Shown here in pieces: positions 41,274 to 50,204 of a stretch of 64,000 nt of DNA. Position 1 is the first letter of the stretch; the number at the start of each line of letters is the position of its first letter. The position numbers and the translations under genes are program-made. Source of the stretch: Erythrobacter sp. SCSIO 43205 (lineage in GTDB: Bacteria; Pseudomonadota; Alphaproteobacteria; Sphingomonadales; Sphingomonadaceae); contig NZ_CP063202.1 in assembly GCF_019904235.1 (NCBI RefSeq), forward strand, positions 558,001-622,000, given 5' to 3'. The notes beneath the pieces were generated by a model, which saw only the letters and a list, made by a program, of their open reading frames with translations, ran no database searches and was not told the origin of the DNA.

Positions 41274-41567
41274 ATGGCCTTGTTCTGTTTTTACTGCCGT
41301 GATGGTGAGGACAGCGAGACTTTGCGCGCGCTGCACCTGAAAGAACAGCGCAAGCATATGGCTGAGCACGATCAGAATTATCTGACCGCCGGGCCACTCA
41401 CCAACCGTAAGGGTGAATTTGTCGGCTCGCTGTTGATTATCGAGGCGGACAGCGAGGAAGAAGCGCGCGCGGCAGTCAACGAAGACCCCTATGTCACTGG
41501 CGGCGTGTGGCAATCGATCCGGGTCGACAAGTTTGAACCTGTCAAAGGGCGCTGGAAAGACCGCTAG
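41274..41567 (+). CDS. YciI family protein
   Basis: A 97-residue ferredoxin-like protein of the YciI (YCII) family: ALFCFYCRDGEDSETLRALHLKEQRKHM, YLTAGPLTNRKGEFVGSLLII, ADSEEEARAAVNEDPYV and the final FEPVKG. The conserved His-Asp pair of the family appears as H27 or H30 with D39. Family members are small cytoplasmic proteins, perhaps hydrolase/dehydratase-like, without a defined role here. The start at 41274 follows AGGAGAC; earlier in-frame starts lack this site. Convergent with the DUF2589-like operon, with a terminator between. Confidence 0.85.
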   Translation: MALFCFYCRDGEDSETLRALHLKEQRKHMAEHDQNYLTAGPLTNRKGEFVGSLLIIEADSEEEARAAVNEDPYVTGGVWQSIRVDKFEPVKGRWKDR

Positions 41568-41571
41568 AAAC

Positions 41572-41615
41572 GAAAAAGGGAGGATGCGAGCCTGTGTGTC
41601 GCATCCTCCCTCCAT
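41572..41615. terminator. bidirectional rho-independent terminator
   Basis: AGGGAGGATGCGA at 41577-41589 pairs with TCGCATCCTCCCT at 41599-41611, a 13-base stem. A-rich sequence precedes it, giving a T tail on the minus strand. It separates the YciI gene (+) and the operon ending at 41638 (-). Confidence 0.82.
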
Positions 41616-41637
41616 TTGAGGTGACGTGAAGCGCGCC

Positions 41638-42144
41638 CTAACCTGTCGAGGACTTATTCGCCTCGATGGCCGCTTCGATTTTTGCGGTCTCAAGCTCCAT
41701 GAGAGTTTCCATGTAGTTTTCAAGGATGGTCGGCGGCGGAGCCGGAGCCATTTTGACCCGCAGGAGACTGGAGCCTTCCTGACTGTAATTATACTTTGAT
41801 TTGTAAGAGGCGTTGACGGACGCAGAGAACGGTCCCCAACCGGCTTTGGCTCCCACATCAAGTCCAAACTCGCGCGATTTTGCCATGGTGATCGACATAC
41901 GCACTTCGATTTCGGCTTCCTGAAACTGATAGAATGTGGGGTACAATCCCATCGCCAGAAGCGAGTATTTGTTGGGGGTATCAGAGCCATCGAGCGCAGG
42001 CAGCTCGATCTCCTGCTCCGCCATGAATTTGGCGACCCTCGTTGAATTCATATCAAGCTTGGTCTGCCCTTCTGCAATCGCGAAGGCGAGCTTTTCAGTC
42101 ATCTCCGCAAAGGGTGTATTGAGTAACTCTTGTCCGACACTCAT
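41638..42144 (-). CDS. DUF2589-like protein C of a three-gene operon
   Basis: A 168-residue protein with no signal peptide. It shares two blocks with the protein at 42934-43308: PTFYQFQEAEIEVRMSI here against PSFYHMQDVDVELKMTV there, and YSQEGSSLLRVKMAPAPPP against YETEGSSSLKIRFAPGPPP. This places both in one family, which I take to be DUF2589. The middle contains GWGPFSASVNASYKSKYN, a likely beta hairpin region. The N-terminal 60 residues and C-terminal 25 are helical. The ATG follows GGAAGG. It is the last gene of the operon, 92 bases behind the coiled-coil gene. Function unknown. Confidence 0.72.
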   Translation of the reverse strand: MSVGQELLNTPFAEMTEKLAFAIAEGQTKLDMNSTRVAKFMAEQEIELPALDGSDTPNKYSLLAMGLYPTFYQFQEAEIEVRMSITMAKSREFGLDVGAKAGWGPFSASVNASYKSKYNYSQEGSSLLRVKMAPAPPPTILENYMETLMELETAKIEAAIEANKSSTG

Positions 42145-42236
42145 CGTGATTTCCTTCCGTTAGCGTAACTCAACCCGCAGCTTTTATTGTGTTATTGGCA
42201 CCTTTTTCTGGTTCAAATATTGGGGCCGCAATCGGC

Positions 42237-42923
42237 CTATTCTTCTTCGATGATGCGCGATTGGACCCGGCGTTTCAGACTGAACTTGATCCGCGTCGCA
42301 GCCTCCGGGCTGGCCTGACGTTTGGCATCAAAGCCCATCACCATCTTGCCGCTTTCCTGTCCCAGCGCGCCGCGCACATCGACTTCGACATCGTCAATCT
42401 CAAAATCGGAATCGTCCATGCGATTGGCGGCCGTAATCTCCTCTGAGAACTTCTGGATGATCTCGTCAGTCGAAAGCGTTTTTACCGCATCGTTTTCCTG
42501 CGCTTTGTCTGCCTGAAGTTTTTCGACGAGCTGATTGGCTGCGCTCAACTGGGCGATGAGGCTCACCTTTTCGGCTTCAAGCGCTTCAAGCCGCGTTTTG
42601 ACCATGGGTTCGAGCTTGATTTCGAAGGCCGCCTCGGTTTGCGCGCCCGGCTTGGTCATGCTCTGCAAGCGGTCGCCCAGCGTTTTTACCTCGCCTTTGA
42701 GCTTGGCATTCTCGCTCTGCAATTCCTTCAGCTTTTTGTTTTCAGCGTTGAGCGCCTGAGTGAGGTTGGTGATTTGTTTCTTCTGCTGCTGGGTGGCTGC
42801 ATCCTTGAGCTGAATTTCCTTAGCGAAATTCTCGCGCGCCTTGGAAAGCTCATTGCGCAGCCGCGTGGTTGGCAGAGTTTCAACCTTCAGTTTGGCGAGA
42901 CGATTGACTTCTTTTGACGGCAT
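42237..42923 (-). CDS. coiled-coil protein B of the DUF2589-like operon
   Basis: A 228-residue protein, mostly a long coiled coil from about residue 15 to 140 (TRLRNELSKARENFAKEIQL, IKLEPMVKTRLEALEAEKV and related heptads). The C-terminal 60 residues leave the coil and include DSDFEIDDVEVDVRGAL and FDAKRQASPEAATRIKFSLKR. These resemble the strand blocks of the flanking proteins A and C, so it may be a fusion of a coiled coil to a degenerate version of the same domain. The start at 42923 follows GTGAGGC, 10 bases after the stop of protein A. No known family beyond that. Confidence 0.7.
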   Translation of the reverse strand: MPSKEVNRLAKLKVETLPTTRLRNELSKARENFAKEIQLKDAATQQQKKQITNLTQALNAENKKLKELQSENAKLKGEVKTLGDRLQSMTKPGAQTEAAFEIKLEPMVKTRLEALEAEKVSLIAQLSAANQLVEKLQADKAQENDAVKTLSTDEIIQKFSEEITAANRMDDSDFEIDDVEVDVRGALGQESGKMVMGFDAKRQASPEAATRIKFSLKRRVQSRIIEEE

Positions 42924-42933
42924 GGGCTCAGCC

Positions 42934-43308
42934 TCACTCTTGCTCAAGCGCCAGAGGCGGCGGGCCAGGCGCAAATCGAATTTTCAAAGATGAAGACCCC
43001 TCGGTTTCATATTTGAGGGCGTTTTTGTATTTCGCGTTCATTGGCGTTGCAAAAAGCGCCCATTTTTTCTTGCCCGACTGTTGTTTTGTCTCTTCGATCT
43101 GGACCGTCATTTTGAGCTCTACATCGACGTCCTGCATGTGGTAAAAGCTCGGCATGATGCCTGCCTCAACCAGCTCTTTGGGGCGGTTCTGGATCATCTC
43201 GGCTTGTGCTTTTGACAAGGCAATGCTCGCTTCAGCCACACTGATGCCGACCTCGCGCACCATGCTTGAGACGGGCGAAACCAGTATCTCTTCGAGTTTA
43301 TCGCTCAT
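42934..43308 (-). CDS. DUF2589-like protein A of a three-gene operon
   Basis: A 124-residue soluble protein. N-terminal helix (EEILVSPVSSMVREVGISVAE), the block MPSFYHMQDVDVELKMTV at residues 52-69, a basic hairpin SGKKKWALFATPM, and YETEGSSSLKIRFAPGPPP near the end. The last two blocks repeat in protein C (41638), so the genes are homologues. The ATG at 43308 has a GAGGGGG site. It leads the operon and is preceded by an AT-rich promoter-like region of 145 bases (43309-43453). Role unknown; the shared blocks suggest subunits of one assembly. Confidence 0.72.
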   Translation of the reverse strand: MSDKLEEILVSPVSSMVREVGISVAEASIALSKAQAEMIQNRPKELVEAGIMPSFYHMQDVDVELKMTVQIEETKQQSGKKKWALFATPMNAKYKNALKYETEGSSSLKIRFAPGPPPLALEQE

Positions 43309-43453
43309 TGTGCCCCCTCTTTGATTGGTCTGAAAAAGACTCAAGGACCAAAGTGTCGGCAACAAGAGTATGACTTATTTTACTTATCTCTGTGCACAAC
43401 TACACTGGACAAAGAAAAATAAAGCTTTGGGCATTTTGTGCAATCCGGACTTG

Positions 43454-44698
43454 CTATCCCATAGGATTGTCAATTGATGGAGCAAGCGGGCTGAACAGGC
43501 GTGGCCCCTGATCCGTCATGTAAACACAGTCTTCTTGGCGCACGCCGAACTTGCCGGGAAGATAGATACCCGGCTCATTCGAGAAGCACATCCCCGCCGC
43601 AATCGGAGTTTCATTGCCGCGCACGACGAATTGGTCTTCGTGAATGTCCATGCCGATACCGTGGCCGGTGCGGTGGGAGAGGCCTGGGGTTTTGTAGTCC
43701 GGACCAAAGCCCTGACCTTCATAATAGGCCCTGACCGCATCATCAATCGCGCCAAATGTGCCGCCGACCTGCGCCATCTCCATCACGATGTTCTGCCCTT
43801 TGCGCACCGTGTTCCAAACGCGCGTTTGCTCAGCATTCGCGCCGCCGTGGACCCATGTTCTGGAGATGTCGGATTTGTACCCATGCACATCGCAGCCGCA
43901 GTCCATCAGAATGACTTGGCCATCCGCCACTTCAAAGACTTTTTTCGAGCCGTGGGGGTAAGCGCTTGCCTCTCCCACTTGCGCCGAAGAGAAAGTGGGC
44001 CGTGCGCCGCGTTTAATCGTCTCTTCCTGCATGATCGCGCTGATGTCGTGGCCTGTCATGCCTGCGCTCACTTGCGGATAAAGCGCGCGGTAAGCGGCCA
44101 TGGTGATGTCATTGGCCGCTTGCATCAGGGCGATTTCATGCGGGCTTTTGATTTGCCTCAGCGCAGTGACGATAGGGCTCGCTGACACGATGGCTCGCCC
44201 GCCGCCATCGCGTTTCAGACCTTCAGTGACGAAGTGTCGCACCGTGCGTTCGAGGCCAATCGCGCCAGTGGTGCCGCGATCATCGAACACGCTGGCAATC
44301 AGCGCGGTGGGGCTTTCATGTTCATCCCACGTGCGCACCTCCATCGGCATGATCATAAGCTCAGCCAATTTGCTTGCTTCAAAGGCGGGCGTGATGACGA
44401 CCGGCTCACCTTCAGCCGGGATGACAAGCGCAGTCAGCCTGCTCCCGCGTCCCCAGCCGAGCCCGGAGAAATAGAGCATGGACGAGCCCGCTTCGACGAC
44501 AATCCCGGCGACACCCTGGGCTTGCATCATGCCTTGCGCGGCTTGGATGCGGGTTTGCCGCTCCTCGTTAGAAATGGGATCAGGGATAGCGATTATGCCA
44601 TCACCAGAAGCCGCCAGAACCGGGTTCAAGCCGCTTGCGCTGATCAAACCGCTCAAGACCCCCGTCTTCAAAACATTGCGTCGTGAGGTCATAGACAT
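43454..44698 (-). CDS. M24 family metallopeptidase (Xaa-Pro peptidase-like), exported
   Basis: A 414-residue creatinase/prolidase-type peptidase. The N-terminus SRRNVLKTGVLSGLISASG is a twin-arginine signal, so the folded metalloenzyme is exported. Metal ligands are visible in LMDCGCDVHGYKSDISRTW (two Asp), TGHGIGMDIHE (His), FSNEPGIY and RQEDCVY (two Glu), the standard set for two divalent ions. The N-terminal domain (about 50-170) is the usual creatinase N fold. It likely cleaves peptides with Pro at the second position. mtnP starts 8 bases away on the same strand and upstream, so the two are probably co-transcribed. Confidence 0.9.
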   Translation of the reverse strand: MSMTSRRNVLKTGVLSGLISASGLNPVLAASGDGIIAIPDPISNEERQTRIQAAQGMMQAQGVAGIVVEAGSSMLYFSGLGWGRGSRLTALVIPAEGEPVVITPAFEASKLAELMIMPMEVRTWDEHESPTALIASVFDDRGTTGAIGLERTVRHFVTEGLKRDGGGRAIVSASPIVTALRQIKSPHEIALMQAANDITMAAYRALYPQVSAGMTGHDISAIMQEETIKRGARPTFSSAQVGEASAYPHGSKKVFEVADGQVILMDCGCDVHGYKSDISRTWVHGGANAEQTRVWNTVRKGQNIVMEMAQVGGTFGAIDDAVRAYYEGQGFGPDYKTPGLSHRTGHGIGMDIHEDQFVVRGNETPIAAGMCFSNEPGIYLPGKFGVRQEDCVYMTDQGPRLFSPLAPSIDNPMG

Positions 44699-44706
44699 AA
44701 GTGTCC

Positions 44707-45582
44707 TTATTTCGTGTTCAGCACGCGGCCTGCCACCGCATCGAGCCGCGCCAGAAGCTCAGGGTCGCGCTCTTCAGGAGCGGTGATGATCGCGGTGTCG
44801 AGACAGGTGTCTATGGGAGAGGCTTTGCGCGTCTTGGGAAGACCAGTGATGAAATTCAGCACCGCTTGTCTGGCAAGCTTGCCATTGGCTTTCATCTGCT
44901 TGAGCACGCCCGCGACATCGACCGCCTCTTCGCCTTCTCGCCAGCAATCGTAATCCGTCACCATTCCAATCAGCGCGTAAGGCAGCTCCGCCTCGCGCGC
45001 CAGTTTCGCCTCCGGCATAGCGGTCATGCCGATGATGTCCGCGCCCCAGGCTTTGTACATATGGCTTTCGGCTCGCGTGGAAAACTGCGGCCCCTCCATC
45101 GCCAGATAGGTAGCGCCAGTGGCGAGCTTGCCTTTGGCAGCGGTCACAGCTTTTGCCGCCATGTCGGAAAGACGCGGGCACACCGGGTCAGCCATGGAGA
45201 CGTGCGCGGCGCATCCGCTGGTGAAGAAGGTCGAAGCTCTCCCTCGCGTGTTGTCGATGAACTGCTCGGCAATGGCAAAGCGGCCCGGCTCGATTTCTTC
45301 GCGTAAGGAACCAACCGCGCTTATGCTGAGAATGTCGGTGCAGCCTGCGCGCTTCAAGGCGTCGATATTGGCGCGCGCGTTCAAATCGCCCGGCGAGATC
45401 GGATGGCCTCTCCCATGGCGCGGAAGAAAGCGCACTTGGATCTCGCCAATCCGGCCAAACAGGATTTCATCGGATGCCTCGCCCCAAGGGGTTTCGATGG
45501 AGAGCCACTGCTCATCCTCAATCCCCTCGATGTCGTAAAGACCCGAGCCTCCGATGATCCCGATACACCAGTTTTTGGCCAT
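44707..45582 (-). CDS. mtnP: S-methyl-5'-thioadenosine phosphorylase
   Basis: MTA phosphorylase, which splits 5'-methylthioadenosine into adenine and methylthioribose-1-phosphate in methionine salvage. The 291-residue protein has IGIIGGSGLYDIEGI at the start, FLPRHGRGHPISP, ILSISAVGSLREEI, and YLAMEGPQFSTRAESHMY, DIIGMTAMPEAKLAREAEL with the base- and sugar-binding residues. The length is typical. No other mtn gene is in the window. It precedes the M24 peptidase gene with 8 bases between. Confidence 0.93.
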   Translation of the reverse strand: MAKNWCIGIIGGSGLYDIEGIEDEQWLSIETPWGEASDEILFGRIGEIQVRFLPRHGRGHPISPGDLNARANIDALKRAGCTDILSISAVGSLREEIEPGRFAIAEQFIDNTRGRASTFFTSGCAAHVSMADPVCPRLSDMAAKAVTAAKGKLATGATYLAMEGPQFSTRAESHMYKAWGADIIGMTAMPEAKLAREAELPYALIGMVTDYDCWREGEEAVDVAGVLKQMKANGKLARQAVLNFITGLPKTRKASPIDTCLDTAIITAPEERDPELLARLDAVAGRVLNTK

Positions 45583-45625
45583 GATTGTCTGGGCGTCTTC
45601 CCTTGCCGTGTTTGAGCGCCGACCC

Positions 45626-46330
45626 TTAGGTCAGTTGCACATGGTCGGGCAATACCTTGCGGATAAAGCGATCAGCCTTCGCAAAAGGTTCTGCGATGGA
45701 GGGGCGCGCCTTCATATGGTCATTATGCTTGGCCAGCGCTGGATAGTCGTCCAAAGGCATTTGGGCGACGAGTTCGACCTGCATCAAGCTTGTTACAACC
45801 GCGATGTCAGCGATGGAAAGCGTGTCATCGACAAAGAATTCGCGGCCCTCAAGCAGCGTGTTCAGATAGGCGAGAACTGAAGGCATTTCGTTCGCCCATG
45901 TGTCGCGCGCTTTTTCGATGTCGGGCTCTTTTCCTTGGAGAAGCGAGAAGAATATGGGCCGGAAAATGCCGCCACCGCCCGCTGGCGCCAGCACGGTGTC
46001 GGCGTATTCTTCGATCATCAGAGCGCGGCCGTGGCCATAAGCGGTTGTACCATAAAGCGCAGGCTCAGGATGTTTGCGTTCAATATAACCGCACATGGCC
46101 GAACTGTCGGCGATGGTGCCCGCCTCGCCCTCAGCCGATATGGACCGGTCGCGCAACACCGGGATGCGCCGCATGGGGGAGATGTCCTTGAACCAGTCGG
46201 GCATCGGCATAATGTTCACTGTTTCAAAGTCGAACTCCACACCCTTTTCGATGCACAACGCCATCGCTTTTCGCGCGAATGGCGATACGGGGCTGCCATA
46301 GATTACAAGATCGTTTGCGGCTTCATTCAT
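45626..46330 (-). CDS. glutathione S-transferase family protein
   Basis: A 234-residue GST with a thioredoxin-like N-terminal domain (VIYGSPVSPFARKAMALCIEKGV, then MRRIPVLRD with the cis-Pro and DSSAMCGYIERKHP for glutathione binding) and a helical C-terminal domain (LSIADIAVVTSLMQVEL). The serine in SPVSPF is the likely thiol-contacting residue. The substrate is unknown. The ATG follows GGAGAGATGACCG. It lies 43 bases upstream of mtnP on the same strand, possibly the head of an operon running through mtnP and the peptidase. Confidence 0.88.
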   Translation of the reverse strand: MNEAANDLVIYGSPVSPFARKAMALCIEKGVEFDFETVNIMPMPDWFKDISPMRRIPVLRDRSISAEGEAGTIADSSAMCGYIERKHPEPALYGTTAYGHGRALMIEEYADTVLAPAGGGGIFRPIFFSLLQGKEPDIEKARDTWANEMPSVLAYLNTLLEGREFFVDDTLSIADIAVVTSLMQVELVAQMPLDDYPALAKHNDHMKARPSIAEPFAKADRFIRKVLPDHVQLT

Positions 46331-46508
46331 CGGTCATCTCTCCCTTAATTCGCGTCAGTCATAGGCCCACTGTGGCCAAGCGCAATGCAAGACTGCCGGA
46401 CGCTTTGTCGTCTATCAGCCACCGTCCATTGCAATTCGCAATTGATTTTTGCGGGCAATGCTCCAACGTGGCTCCAAAGTGAAATTTGAGTCTTTGACGG
46501 AGAGAGAA

Positions 46509-47936
46509 ATGGTCACCCAATACAAAAACCTCATCAATGGTGAGATGGTCGAAACTGGCCAATGGCTGGATGTTGTGAACCCTGCCAATGAAGAGGTGAT
46601 CGGTCAGGTCCCGGCTTGCGGCAAAGACGAACTCGACCGCGCAGTCGCTGCAGCGCGTGCAGCGTTCAAGACCTGGAAAAACACGAGCTTTGAAGAACGC
46701 CAGGCCGCTTGCCTCGCGATTTCGGCAGCGATCAAGGAAAACTCCGACGAGCTTTTCCGACTGCTGACCGCTGAACAGGGCAAGCCCCATGCGCAAGCTC
46801 AAGGCGAGATTGCGGGCGCTGCTGGCATTTCCAAAGCGCAATCGACATTGAAACTTGAAGATGTGGTCAATGAAGACAGCGACCAGCGCCTCTCGCGCAC
46901 CCGCCGCGTGCCGGTCGGCGTTGTCGGCGGCATTGTGCCTTGGAACTTCCCTGTGATGATGGCGATCCAGAAAATTGTGCCAGCGCTAATGAGCGGTTGC
47001 ACGATTGTGCTGAAGCCTTCGCCCTTCACGCCGCTCACGACTCTTCGCGTGGCAGAGCTCATCGCGGACAAGGTGCCTGCGGGAACGGTTAATATCATCA
47101 CTGGTGAAGACGCTCTTGGTCCGATGATCACCAGCCACCCTGACATCGATAAGATTACCTTCACTGGATCGACCGCGACGGGTAAGAAGATCATGGAAGG
47201 CGCATCGTCCGATCTTAAGCGCATTACGCTTGAGCTTGGCGGGAACGATGCCTCCATCGTGCTTCCCGATGCCGATCCCAAGAAGGTTGCCGAACAGCTC
47301 TTCTGGTCCTCGTTCCAGAACGCAGGGCAAGTCTGCATCGCGGCAAAGCGCGTTTATATCCACGAAGACATCTATGACGAGCTTTCGCAGGCAATCGCGG
47401 ACTATGCTGCGCAAGTGAAAGTGGGCGACGGTTCTGAGCAAGGGACCGGCGTTGGCCCGATCCAGAACAAGAAGCAGTATGAGCGCGTGCTTGAACTCAT
47501 TCAGGACGCCAAGGACAATGGCTACAAATTCCTCACCGGCGGGGACAAAGACCCATCGGGCACAGGCTATTATGTGCCGATCACCATCCTCGACAATCCA
47601 CCAGAAGATGCGCGCATTGTTGCCGAAGAACAATTCGGCCCGGTGATGCCGCTGATGAAGTTTTCAAGCGAAGACGAAGTGATCGAGCGCGCGAATAACT
47701 CAGAATACGGGCTTGCGGGCGCAGTCTGGACAGCGGACACCGACAAAGGCGTGGAGATCGCTGAAAAGCTGGAAACAGGCACGGTTTGGATTAATGAATT
47801 CATGCACTTATCGCCCTTCGCGCCGTTTGGGGGTCACAAGCAATCGGGCTTTGGCGCCGAATATGGCCTCGATGGACTGAAGGAATTTACCTATCCGCAG
47901 GTGATAACCGTCAAAAAAGACAATGTTGTTGCTTAA
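46509..47936 (+). CDS. NAD(P)-dependent aldehyde dehydrogenase
   Basis: A 475-residue aldehyde dehydrogenase. Catalytic Cys in NAGQVCIAAKR, general-base Glu in LELGGND, the cofactor loop FTGSTATGKKI and the oxyanion Asn in VPWNFPVM are visible. The tail FAPFGGHKQSGFGAEYGLDGLKEFT is close to succinate-semialdehyde dehydrogenase and related members, so that substrate is a candidate, but not certain. The start is ATG 46509, after GGAGAGA; the longer frame from 46449 is rejected. It is divergent from the GST gene and ends in a strong terminator. Confidence 0.9.
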   Translation: MVTQYKNLINGEMVETGQWLDVVNPANEEVIGQVPACGKDELDRAVAAARAAFKTWKNTSFEERQAACLAISAAIKENSDELFRLLTAEQGKPHAQAQGEIAGAAGISKAQSTLKLEDVVNEDSDQRLSRTRRVPVGVVGGIVPWNFPVMMAIQKIVPALMSGCTIVLKPSPFTPLTTLRVAELIADKVPAGTVNIITGEDALGPMITSHPDIDKITFTGSTATGKKIMEGASSDLKRITLELGGNDASIVLPDADPKKVAEQLFWSSFQNAGQVCIAAKRVYIHEDIYDELSQAIADYAAQVKVGDGSEQGTGVGPIQNKKQYERVLELIQDAKDNGYKFLTGGDKDPSGTGYYVPITILDNPPEDARIVAEEQFGPVMPLMKFSSEDEVIERANNSEYGLAGAVWTADTDKGVEIAEKLETGTVWINEFMHLSPFAPFGGHKQSGFGAEYGLDGLKEFTYPQVITVKKDNVVA

Positions 47937-47970
47937 TTTGCAACTCAAGATGAGCTACAGATAAGCATAT

Positions 47971-48011
47971 GGGGACGAGGCCTAGCGCGACATAGGCTTC
48001 GTCCCTTTTTT
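47971..48011 (+). terminator. rho-independent terminator
   Basis: GGGACGAGGCCTA at 47972-47984 pairs with TAGGCTTCGTCCC at 47993-48005 with one mismatch, followed by six T residues. It ends the aldehyde dehydrogenase transcript. Confidence 0.9.
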
Positions 48012-48040
48012 GATTCTGAATGAGCAATGGGGAGAGCAAA

Positions 48041-48823
48041 ATGGATCATTCGAACAATACAGTATCGCGCCGTGATTTTACCGCGATGGCGGCGCTTCTT
48101 GGCGGGGTGAGCATTGCGGCTCCTGCCAGCGCGCAGAGCCTTGGCAATATACTTGGCTCGGCCAAGAAGGTCTTGGATGCGGTCAGCTATTCTGATGCGG
48201 AGATGAAAGTCTTCTTCGATCAGATGAGCGAGGACATGGATGAGAAAAACCCCCTCGCGCCTGCCGACAGCCCCTATGCGCAGCGCCTCGCCGCGCTCTC
48301 GCAAGGGCTCGATAGCTATGACGGGCTTGACCTCGATATTCAGGCCTATCTGGTGAAAGACGTAAACGCTTTTGCCATGGCGAACGGCACGATCCGCGTC
48401 TTCGCGGGGCTGATGGATGAATTTACCGATGACGAGGTGCGCTATGTCATCGGGCACGAAATCGGCCACGTTCAGCGTGAGCATACCAAGAAACGGATGC
48501 AAGGCGCGCTGCAACGTGACGCAGCTTTGAGCGTGGCTGGCACGGCGAGTGGCGGCGTGAAACGCATTGCGTCTTCCGATCTTGGCAAGTTCTTTGGCAA
48601 TGTCATCACCGCTGAGCACAGCAAAAAACACGAACGCGAGGCGGATGATTATGCGCTGCAATTCATGCTCGACAATGAGTATGATGCGCAGGCCTGCGTG
48701 ACCGCACTTGAGAAGCTCGACGCGATGAGCGGTGGGAGCGGCCCCAGCGGAATTGCGGCATGGACCTCAACCCACCCAAGCCCCAAATCGCGCGCAAAGC
48801 GCCTGCGCAAACAGCTCGACTGA
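48041..48823 (+). CDS. M48 family metalloprotease, exported
   Basis: A 260-residue zinc peptidase of the M48 family. The signal region has NTVSRRDFTAMAALLGG, a twin-arginine motif with Ser-Arg-Arg-Asp-Phe, and ends near ASAQ-SL. The catalytic HEIGH (HExxH) sits in YVIGHEIGHVQREH and the third ligand Glu in HEREADDYALQF. The C-terminal STHPSPKSRAKRL is common to M48 proteins that monitor envelope proteins, such as BepA-like ones, but no TPR follows. The start at 48041 has a GGGGAGAG site; an upstream ATG at 48020 is less likely. Confidence 0.9.
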   Translation: MDHSNNTVSRRDFTAMAALLGGVSIAAPASAQSLGNILGSAKKVLDAVSYSDAEMKVFFDQMSEDMDEKNPLAPADSPYAQRLAALSQGLDSYDGLDLDIQAYLVKDVNAFAMANGTIRVFAGLMDEFTDDEVRYVIGHEIGHVQREHTKKRMQGALQRDAALSVAGTASGGVKRIASSDLGKFFGNVITAEHSKKHEREADDYALQFMLDNEYDAQACVTALEKLDAMSGGSGPSGIAAWTSTHPSPKSRAKRLRKQLD

Positions 48824-48839
48824 CGCGGGCTGATTGCGA

Positions 48840-50204
48840 GTGGGAGATGCATCTAAGGACACATTGATCGAAGGCTTGGCGCGGGTTTGTTCGCGCGCTG
48901 GCCTCACCGAACCATCGGACCTCACCCGCTTGACGGGCGGGGCAACGATGGAAAGCTGGCGCTTTATGTGCGGTGACAGGGCATTCATCCTGCGCCGCGC
49001 GCCTACCCTCGAATTCATGGCAAATCGCCCGTTCGGCCACGATGTTGAGGCCGAGGTGATCCGCAAGGCTGTGGCAGCCGGCGTGACTGCACCGCGCGTT
49101 GTGGCTGAGCTTGAGCCTGAGGATGGCATTGGCTCTGGCTTCGTAATGGAGGCGCTTCCCGGAACGCCGAACCCAAAGGAGATTTTGGAGTTTGAAGATA
49201 CCGATGCGCTGCTGAAGGACGTTGCAAGGGATTTGGCGCGTATTCACAGCGTCAAACCCGGCGATTTGCCAGACGCGGTCCCGGTGATGGATTACCGCCA
49301 AGCCATCGCCGACCTCAAAGCGCAATTCGAGGAAGCAGGCGGTGATCGCCCGATCATTGCGCTTGGCCTCAAGTGGATGGAGGACAATTGCCCTGATCCA
49401 TGCGAGCCGGTGCTGATCCACGGTGACTATCGCATGGGCAATCTGCTGTGCGAGGCCGGCGAGCTGACGGGCGTGCTCGATTGGGAGCTTGCGCATTTTG
49501 GCGATCCTCATGAGGATCTCGCCTTCGGCTGCATGGCGGTGTGGCGCTTCCATCGATATGATCGGCCCGCTTTGGGGCTTGGATCGTTGGAAGATTACTT
49601 CGCCACCTATGAGGCAGAAAGCGGGCGCACAGTGGACCTTGGGCGTTTCCGCTACTGGTTGATCCACCGCACCGTATGGTGGGCATTGGGTTGTCTTGGC
49701 ATGGCGCGCATCTGGCGCTCTGGTGAGGACCGGATGCTCGAACGCGTGGTGATCTCGCGCCGGACGAGTGAGCAGGAATTGGACCTCTTGATGCTGCTTG
49801 AGGAGGACGCGCCGGAGGAGTGCAAGGCCAAGCAGAAATGGTGGCCGATTTCTTCGCCTGACCGGACAAACGGCGATGCAACCGTGTCCGAGATCCTGAC
49901 GGCGATCTCGGAATGGCTGGGCACGATTAAGGATCAGGTCAAAGGCCATGACCGCTTCCAGCTTGCCGTAGCACGCAACGCGTTGGGCATTGCGATGCGC
50001 GATGAAGAATTCCTTCCCGACCTCCACGTGGACAAGCGGCGCGCAGATGCAATCATGGCGGGAGAATTGACCGTGGCAGAGCGCGGCCTGGTGGGGCATT
50101 TGCGCCGGGCTGCGCTTGAGAAACTGAGTGTCGATTCTCCCAAATATCCCGCTCTTGCTGTCGCGCTCGAAAAATGGGTGATACCCGAAGAGGAAGCTGA
50201 ATAA
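48840..50204 (+). CDS. APH-fold phosphotransferase (ACAD10/11 kinase-like)
   Basis: A roughly 454-residue protein with an aminoglycoside-phosphotransferase/choline-kinase fold: LTRLTGGATMESWRF at the N-lobe, VLIHGDYRMGNLL as the catalytic Brenner motif, and VLDWELAHFGDPHEDLAF as the metal-binding DFG-like block. A further C-terminal helical region (from about residue 330) is of DUF6285 type. Kinase plus acyl-CoA dehydrogenase is the domain pair of eukaryotic ACAD10/11, which act on 4-hydroxy acids. The next gene, overlapping by one base, is an acyl-CoA dehydrogenase. The start is GTG 48840 (a TTG at 48834 is possible). Confidence 0.85.
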   Translation: MGDASKDTLIEGLARVCSRAGLTEPSDLTRLTGGATMESWRFMCGDRAFILRRAPTLEFMANRPFGHDVEAEVIRKAVAAGVTAPRVVAELEPEDGIGSGFVMEALPGTPNPKEILEFEDTDALLKDVARDLARIHSVKPGDLPDAVPVMDYRQAIADLKAQFEEAGGDRPIIALGLKWMEDNCPDPCEPVLIHGDYRMGNLLCEAGELTGVLDWELAHFGDPHEDLAFGCMAVWRFHRYDRPALGLGSLEDYFATYEAESGRTVDLGRFRYWLIHRTVWWALGCLGMARIWRSGEDRMLERVVISRRTSEQELDLLMLLEEDAPEECKAKQKWWPISSPDRTNGDATVSEILTAISEWLGTIKDQVKGHDRFQLAVARNALGIAMRDEEFLPDLHVDKRRADAIMAGELTVAERGLVGHLRRAALEKLSVDSPKYPALAVALEKWVIPEEEAE

